This document shows, piece by piece, positions 57,001 through 64,000 of a stretch of DNA of 64,000 nt. The notes beneath the pieces are model-generated. The model searched no databases, was not told the DNA's origin, and was given only the letters and a program-made list of their open reading frames with translations. The DNA lies in contig NC_068938.1 of the NCBI RefSeq assembly GCF_016801865.2, forward strand, positions 48,195,808 to 48,259,807. The letters run 5' to 3'. Source of the DNA: Culex pipiens pallens (lineage: Eukaryota > Arthropoda > Insecta > Diptera > Culicidae). Position 1 is the stretch's first letter. Every line of letters begins with the position of its first letter. Both the position numbers and the translations under genes were made by a program.

Positions 57001-60000
57001 ATAAAATTTGGAATAAATTCAAAGAAATTCTCAAAGAACCTCGTAGGGCCAGCTATGGGGAGTTGATAAAATTATTCTAAAAATGTAGAACATTATTTCC
57101 AAGTCCTAGAAGCATGTTTTTCAATTCGGCATGCTTGCCAAGTAATTTTAAAAATGTTTTCAGAACATATTATAATAAAATTTGGAATAAATTCAAAGAA
57201 ATTCTCAAAGAACCTCGTAGGGCCAGCTATGGGGAGTTGATAAAATTATTCTAAAAATGTAGAACATTATTTCCAAGTCCTACAAGCATGATTTTCAATT
57301 CGGCATGCTTGCCAAGTAATTTTAAAAATGTTTTCAGAACATATTATAATAAAATTTGGAATAAATTCAAAGAAATTCTCAAAGAACCTCGTAGGGCCAG
57401 CTATGGGGAGTTGATAAAATTATTCTAAAAATGTAGAACATTATTTCCAAGTCCTACAAGCATGATTTTCAATTCGGCATGCTTGCCAAGTAATTTTAAA
57501 AATGTTTTCAGAACATATTATAATAAAATTTGGAATAAATTCAAAGAAATTCTCAAAGAATCTCCTAGGGCCAGCTATGGGGAGTTGATAAAATTATTCT
57601 AAAAATGTAGAACATTATTTCCAAGTCCTACAAGCATGATTTTCAATTCGGCATGCTTGCCAAGTAATTTTAAAAATGTTTTCAGAACATATTATAATAA
57701 AATTTGGAATAAATTCAAAGAAATTCTCAAAGAACCTCGTAGGGCCAGCTATGGGGAGTTAATAAAATTATTCTAAAAATGTAGAACATTATTTCCAAGT
57801 CCTAGAAGCATGTTTTTCAATTCGGCATGCTTGCCAAGTAATTTTAAAAATGTTTTCAGAACATATTATAATAAAATTTGGAATAAATTCAAAGAAATTC
57901 TCAAAGAACCTCGTAGGGCCAGCTATGGGGAGTTGATAAAATTATTCTAAAAATGTAGAACATTATTTCCAAGTCCTAGAAGCATGTTTTTCAATTCGGC
58001 ATGCTTGCCAAGTAATTTTAAAAATGTTTTCAGAACATATTATAATAAAATTTGGAATAAATTCAAAGAAATTCTCAAAGAACCTCGTAGGGCCAGCTAT
58101 GGGGAGTTGATAAAATTATTCTAAAAATGTAGAACATTATTTCCAAGTCCTACAAGCATGATTTTCAATTCGGCATGCTTGCCAAGTAATTTTAAAAATG
58201 TTTTCAGAACATATTATAATAAAATTTGGAATAAATTCAAAGAAATTCTCAAAGAACCTCGTAGGGCCAGCTATGGGGAGTTGATAAAATTATTCTAAAA
58301 ATGTAGAACATTATTTCCAAGTCCTACAAGCATGATTTTCAATTCGGCATGCTTGCCAAGTAATTTTAAAAATGTTTTCAGAACATATTATAATAAAATT
58401 TGGAATAAATTCAAAGAAATTCTCAAAGAACCTCGTAGGGCCAGCTATGGGGAGTTGATAAAATTATTCTAAAAATGTAGAACATTATTTCCAAGTCCTA
58501 CAAGCATGATTTTCAATTCGGCATGCTTGCCAAGTAATTTTAAAAATGTTTTCAGAACATATTATAATAAAATTTGGAATAAATTCAAAGAAATTCTCAA
58601 AGAACCTCGTAGGGCCAGCTATGGGGAGTTGATAAAATTATTCTAAAAATGTAGAACATTATTTCCAAGTCCTAGAAGCATGTTTTTCAATTCGGCATGC
58701 TTGCCAAGTAATTTTAAAAATGTTTTCAGAACATATTATAATAAAATTTGGAATAAATTCAAAGAAATTCTCAAAGAACCTCGTAGGGCCAGCTATGGGG
58801 AGTTAATAAAATTATTCTAAAAATGTAGAACATTATTTCCAAGTTCTAGAAGCATGTTTTTCAATTCGGCATGCTTGCCAAGTAATTTTAAAAATGTTTT
58901 CAGAACATATTATAATAAAATTTGGAATAAATTCAAAGAAATTCTCAAAGAACCTCGTAGGGCCAGCTATGGGGAGTTAATAAAATTATTCTAAAAATGT
59001 AGAACATTATTTCCAAGTCCTACAAGCATGTTTTTCAATTCGGCATGCTTGCCAAGTAATTTTAAAAATGTTTTCAGAACATATTATAATAAAATTTGGA
59101 ATAAATTCAAAGAAATTCTCAAAGAACCTCGTAGGGCCAGCTATGGGGAGTTAATAAAATTATTCTAAAAATGTAGAACATTATTTCCAAGTCCTAGAAG
59201 CATGTTTTTCAATTCGGCATGCTTGCCAAGTAATTTTAAAAATGTTTTCAGAACATATTATAATAAAATTTGGAATAAATTCAAAGAAATTCTCAAAGAA
59301 TCTCGTAGGGCCAGCTATGGGGAGTTGATAAAATTATTCTAAAAATGTAGAACATTATTTCCAAGTCCTACAAGCATGATTTTCAATTCGGCATGCTTGC
59401 CAAGTAATTTTAAAAATGTTTTCAGAACATATTATAATAAAATTTGGAATAAATTCAAAGAAATTCTCAAAGAACCTCGTAGGGCCAGCTATGGGGAGTT
59501 AATAAAATTATTCTAAAAATGTAGAACATTATTTCCAAGTCCTACAAGCATGATTTTCAATTCGGCATGCTTGCCAAGTAATTTTAAAAATGTTTTCAGA
59601 ACATATTATAATAAAATTTGGAATAAATTCAAAGAAATTCTCAAAGAACCTCGTAGGGCCAGCTATGGGGAGTTAATAAAATTATTCTAAAAATGTAGAA
59701 CATTATTTCCAAGTCCTACAAGCATGATTTTCAATTCGGCATGCTTGCCAAGTAATTTTAAAAATGTTTTCAGAACATATTATAATAAAATTTGGAATAA
59801 ATTCAAAGAAATTCTCAAAGAACCTCGTAGGGCCAGCTATGGGGAGTTGATAAAATTATTCTAAAAATGTAGAACATTATTTCCAAGTCCTACAAGCATG
59901 ATTTTCAATTCGGCATGCTTGCCAAGTAATTTTAAAAATGTTTTCAGAACATATTATAATAAAATTTGGAATAAATTCAAAGAAATTCTCAAAGAACCTC

Positions 60001-63000
60001 GTAGGGCCAGCTATGGGGAGTTGATAAAATTATTCTAAAAATGTAGAACATTATTTCCAAGTCCTACAAGCATGATTTTCAATTCGGCATGCTTGCCAAG
60101 TAATTTTAAAAATGTTTTCAGAACATATTATAATAAAATTTGGAATAAATTCAAAGAAATTCTCAAAGAACCTCGTAGGGCCAGCTATGGGGAGTTGATA
60201 AAATTATTCTAAAAATGTAGAACATTATTTCCAAGTCCTACAAGCATGATTTTCAATTCGGCATGCTTGCCAAGTAATTTTAAAAATGTTTTCAGAACAT
60301 ATTATAATAAAATTTGGAATAAATTCAAAGAAATTCTCAAAGAACCTCGTAGGGCCAGCTATGGGGAGTTGATAAAATTATTCTAAAAATGTAGAACATT
60401 ATTTCCAAGTCCTACAAGCATGATTTTCAATTCGGCATGCTTGCCAAGTAATTTTAAAAATGTTTTCAGAACATATTATAATAAAATTTGGAATAAATTC
60501 AAAGAAATTCTCAAAGAACCTCGTAGGGCCAGCTATGGGGAGTTAATAAAATTATTCTAAAAATGTAGAACATTATTTCCAAGTCCTAGAAGCATGATTT
60601 TCAATTCGGCATGCTTGCCAAGTAATTTTAAAAATGTTTTCAGAACATATTATAATAAAATTTGGAATAAATTCAAAGAAATTCTCAAAGAACCTCGTAG
60701 GGCCAGCTATGGGGAGTTGATAAAATTATTCTAAAAATGTAGAACATTATTTCCAAGTCCTACAAGCATGATTTTCAATTCGGCATGCTTGCCAAGTAAT
60801 TTTAAAAATGTTTTCAGAACATATTATAATAAAATTTGGAATAAATTCAAAGAAATTCTCAAAGAACCTCGTAGGGCCAGCTATGGGGAGTTAATAAAAT
60901 TATTCTAAAAATGTAGAACATTATTTCCAAGTCCTAGAAGCATGTTTTTCAATTCGGCATGCTTGCCAAGTAATTTTAAAAATGTTTTCAGAACATATTA
61001 TAATAAAATTTGGAATAAATTCAAAGAAATTCTCAAAGAACCTCGTAGGGCCAGCTATGGGGAGTTGATAAAATTATTCTAAAAATGTAGAACATTATTT
61101 CCAAGTCCTACAAGCATGTTTTTCAATTCGGCATGCTTGCCAAGTAATTTTAAAAATGTTTTCAGAACATATTATAATAAAATTTGGAATAAATTCAAAG
61201 AAATTCTCAAAGAACCTCGTAGGGCCAGCTATGGGGAGTTGATAAAATTATTCTAAAAATGTAGAACATTATTTCCAAGTCCTACAAGCATGTTTTTCAA
61301 TTCGGCATGCTTGCCAAGTAATTTTAAAAATGTTTTCAGAACATATTATAATAAAATTTGGAATAAATTCAAAGAAATTCTCAAAGAACCTCGTAGGGCC
61401 AGCTATGGGGAGTTGATAAAATTATTCTAAAAATGTAGAACATTATTTCCAAGTCCTACAAGCATGATTTTCAATTCGGCATGCTTGCCAAGTAATTTTA
61501 AAAATGTTTTCAGAACATATTATAATAAAATTTGGAATAAATTCAAAGAAATTCTCAAAGAACCTCGTAGGGCCAGCTATGGGGAGTTGATAAAATTATT
61601 CTAAAAATGTAGAACATTATTTCCAAGTCCTACAAGCATGATTTTCAATTCGGCATGCTTGCCAAGTAATTTTAAAAATGTTTTCAGAACATATTATAAT
61701 AAAATTTGGAATAAATTCAAAGAAATTCTCAAAGAACCTCGTAGGGCCAGCTATGGGGAGTTGATAAAATTATTCTAAAAATGTAGAACATTATTTCCAA
61801 GTCCTACAAGCATGATTTTCAATTCGGCATGCTTGCCAAGTAATTTTAAAAATGTTTTCAGAACATATTATAATAAAATTTGGAATAAATTCAAAGAAAT
61901 TCTCAAAGAACCTCGTAGGGCCAGCTATGGGGAGTTGATAAAATTATTCTAAAAATGTAGAACATTATTTCCAAGTCCTACAAGCATGTTTTTCAATTCG
62001 GCATGCTTGCCAAGTAATTTTAAAAATGTTTTCAGAACATATTATAATAAAATTTGGAATAAATTCAAAGAAATTCTCAAAGAACCTCGTAGGGCCAGCT
62101 ATGGGGAGTTGATAAAATTATTCTAAAAATGTAGAACATTATTTCCAAGTCCTAGAAGCATGTTTTTCAATTCGGCATGCTTGCCAAGTAATTTTAAAAA
62201 TGTTTTCAGAACATATTATAATAAAATTTGGAATAAATTCAAAGAAATTCTCAAAGAACCTCGTAGGGCCAGCTATGGGGAGTTGATAAAATTATTCTAA
62301 AAATGTAGAACATTATTTCCAAGTCCTAGAAGCATGTTTTTCAATTCGGCATGCTTGCCAAGTAATTTTAAAAATGTTTTCAGAACATATTATAATAAAA
62401 TTTGGAATAAATTCAAAGAAATTCTCAAAGAACCTCGTAGGGCCAGCTATGGGGAGTTAATAAAATTATTCTAAAAATGTAGAACATTATTTCCAAGTCC
62501 TAGAAGCATGTTTTTCAATTCGGCATGCTTGCCAAGTAATTTTAAAAATGTTTTCAGAACATATTATAATAAAATTTGGAATAAATTCAAAGAAATTCTC
62601 AAAGAACCTCGTAGGGCCAGCTATGGGGAGTTGATAAAATTATTCTAAAAATGTAGAACATTATTTCCAAGTCCTACAAGCATGATTTTCAATTCGGCAT
62701 GCTTGCCAAGTAATTTTAAAAATGTTTTCAGAACATATTATAATAAAATTTGGAATAAATTCAAAGAAATTCTCAAAGAACCTCGTAGGGCCAGCTATGG
62801 GGAGTTGATAAAATTATTCTAAAAATGTAGAACATTATTTCCAAGTCCTACAAGCATGATTTTCAATTCGGCATGCTTGCCAAGTAATTTTAAAAATGTT
62901 TTCAGAACATATTATAATAAAATTTGGAATAAATTCAAAGAAATTCTCAAAGAACCTCGTAGGGCCAGCTATGGGGAGTTGATAAAATTATTCTAAAAAT

Positions 63001-64000
63001 GTAGAACATTATTTCCAAGTCCTACAAGCATGATTTTCAATTCGGCATGCTTGCCAAGTAATTTTAAAAATGTTTTCAGAACATATTATAATAAAATTTG
63101 GAATAAATTCAAAGAAATTCTCAAAGAACCTCGTAGGGCCAGCTATGGGGAGTTGATAAAATTATTCTAAAAATGTAGAACATTATTTCCAAGTCCTACA
63201 AGCATGATTTTCAATTCGGCATGCTTGCCAAGTAATTTTAAAAATGTTTTCAGAACATATTATAATAAAATTTGGAATAAATTCAAAGAAATTCTCAAAG
63301 AACCTCGTAGGGCCAGCTATGGGGAGTTGATAAAATTATTCTAAAAATGTAGAACATTATTTCCAAGTCCTACAAGCATGATTTTCAATTCGGCATGCTT
63401 GCCAAGTAATTTTAAAAATGTTTTCAGAACATATTATAATAAAATTTGGAATAAATTCAAAGAAATTCTCAAAGAACCTCGTAGGGCCAGCTATGGGGAG
63501 TTGATAAAATTATTCTAAAAATGTAGAACATTATTTCCAAGTCCTACAAGCATGATTTTCAATTCGGCATGCTTGCCAAGTAATTTTAAAAATGTTTTCA
63601 GAACATATTATAATAAAATTTGGAATAAATTCAAAGAAATTCTCAAAGAATCTCGTAGGGCCAGCTATGGGGAGTTGATAAAATTATTCTAAAAATGTAG
63701 AACATTATTTCCAAGTCCTACAAGCATGATTTTCAATTCGGCATGCTTGCCAAGTAATTTTAAAAATGTTTTCAGAACATATTATAATAAAATTTGGAAT
63801 AAATTCAAAGAAATTCTCAAAGAATCTCGTAGGGCCAGCTATGGGGAGTTGATAAAATTATTCTAAAAATGTAGAACATTATTTCCAAGTCCTACAAGCA
63901 TGATTTTCAATTCGGCATGCTTGCCAAGTAATTTTAAAAATGTTTTCAGAACATATTATAATAAAATTTGGAATAAATTCAAAGAAATTCTCAAAGAACC
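54078..64000. repeat. 174-bp satellite array, 57 complete monomers
   Basis: Head-to-tail monomers start at 54078, 54253 and then every 174 bp to 63997. The first is 175 bp (one extra A); the other 56 are all exactly 174 bp. The monomer is about 30% GC. Most copies differ at only four sites: CTCGT/CTCCT near the start with CC/TC before it, GTTGATA/GTTAATA, CTACAAG/CTAGAAG, and CATGATT/CATGTTT. It is free of long open frames on both strands. Each monomer has an inverted repeat, CAAGCATG and CATGCTTG, separated by 13 nt. The array continues past the window end. Length and homogeneity are typical of pericentromeric or centromeric satellite; the chromosomal location is inferred. Confidence 0.97.

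Noticed and set aside
54078..64000. CRISPR-like or coding tandem repeat
   Set aside because: There are no spacers, the monomers are contiguous, and all frames are closed by stops; it is a satellite.
54078..64000. CENP-B box
   Set aside because: No segment of the monomer fits the TTCG....A..CGGG consensus.

Overview
The window looks like non-coding, transposon-rich DNA from a culicine mosquito, most likely Culex. The evidence is the AT-rich composition, tRNA-headed SINEs, many MITEs and foldback elements, a Jockey-type LINE end, short introns with GTAAGT donors, and recurring mosquito-style repeat motifs such as the CTTTGCCGAAGAC core. The species call is inference. No complete protein-coding gene is visible. 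Apart from transposon fragments, the best coding evidence is two minus-strand exon candidates, 24705-24870 and 13806-13909. Together they would give a 90-codon, phase 1-1 module ending in a SUEL (galactose/rhamnose-binding lectin)-like cysteine pattern. If they belong to one gene, positions 13.9-24.7 kb are a single intron of about 10.8 kb packed with mobile elements.

Layout. 1-8 kb: AT-rich DNA with moderate-GC islands, an 82-bp hAT-type MITE (5645-5726), and a minus-strand SINE cut by a GACTCC-rich element (7.1-7.8 kb). 8.3-9.7 kb: an inverted-end element holding two copies of a CACAG-ended MITE, one of them split by a 275-bp hAT-type MITE. 11.9-12.8 kb: a large imperfect palindrome. 15.1-18.5 kb: a nested hAT-like element holding a Tc1/mariner-type MITE and a 679-bp palindrome with a 9-bp target duplication. 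21.1-22.9 kb: an inverted-repeat element holding a TTAA-flanked (piggyBac-like) element, which holds a truncated LINE. 23.3-24.4 kb: another foldback. 28.6-29.6 kb: a SINE next to a 702-bp near-perfect palindrome with an 8-bp target duplication.

31.4-43 kb: a dispersed family with GCCTTCCTCAC ends and a variable number of internal 164-bp repeats; two adjacent hAT-like elements (33.7-35.7 kb); a 411-bp SINE (37.9-38.3 kb); and a hAT-like element with an octanucleotide microsatellite (40.1-41.5 kb). 44.9-52.1 kb: two related composite units in direct orientation with a 100-N assembly gap exactly between them. Unit 1 holds a 1.6-kb LTR element without visible pol; unit 2 holds a tRNA-headed retroposon and the second 275-bp MITE.

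53.7-53.9 kb: a GTTATCC foldback. From 54078 to the window end: 57 complete head-to-tail copies of a 174-bp satellite (the first is 175 bp). The array runs off the window, so this is probably the edge of a large heterochromatic block. The elements do not form a pathway. Their value is a readable order of insertions (nesting, target duplications, paralogous empty sites) next to a homogenised satellite array.
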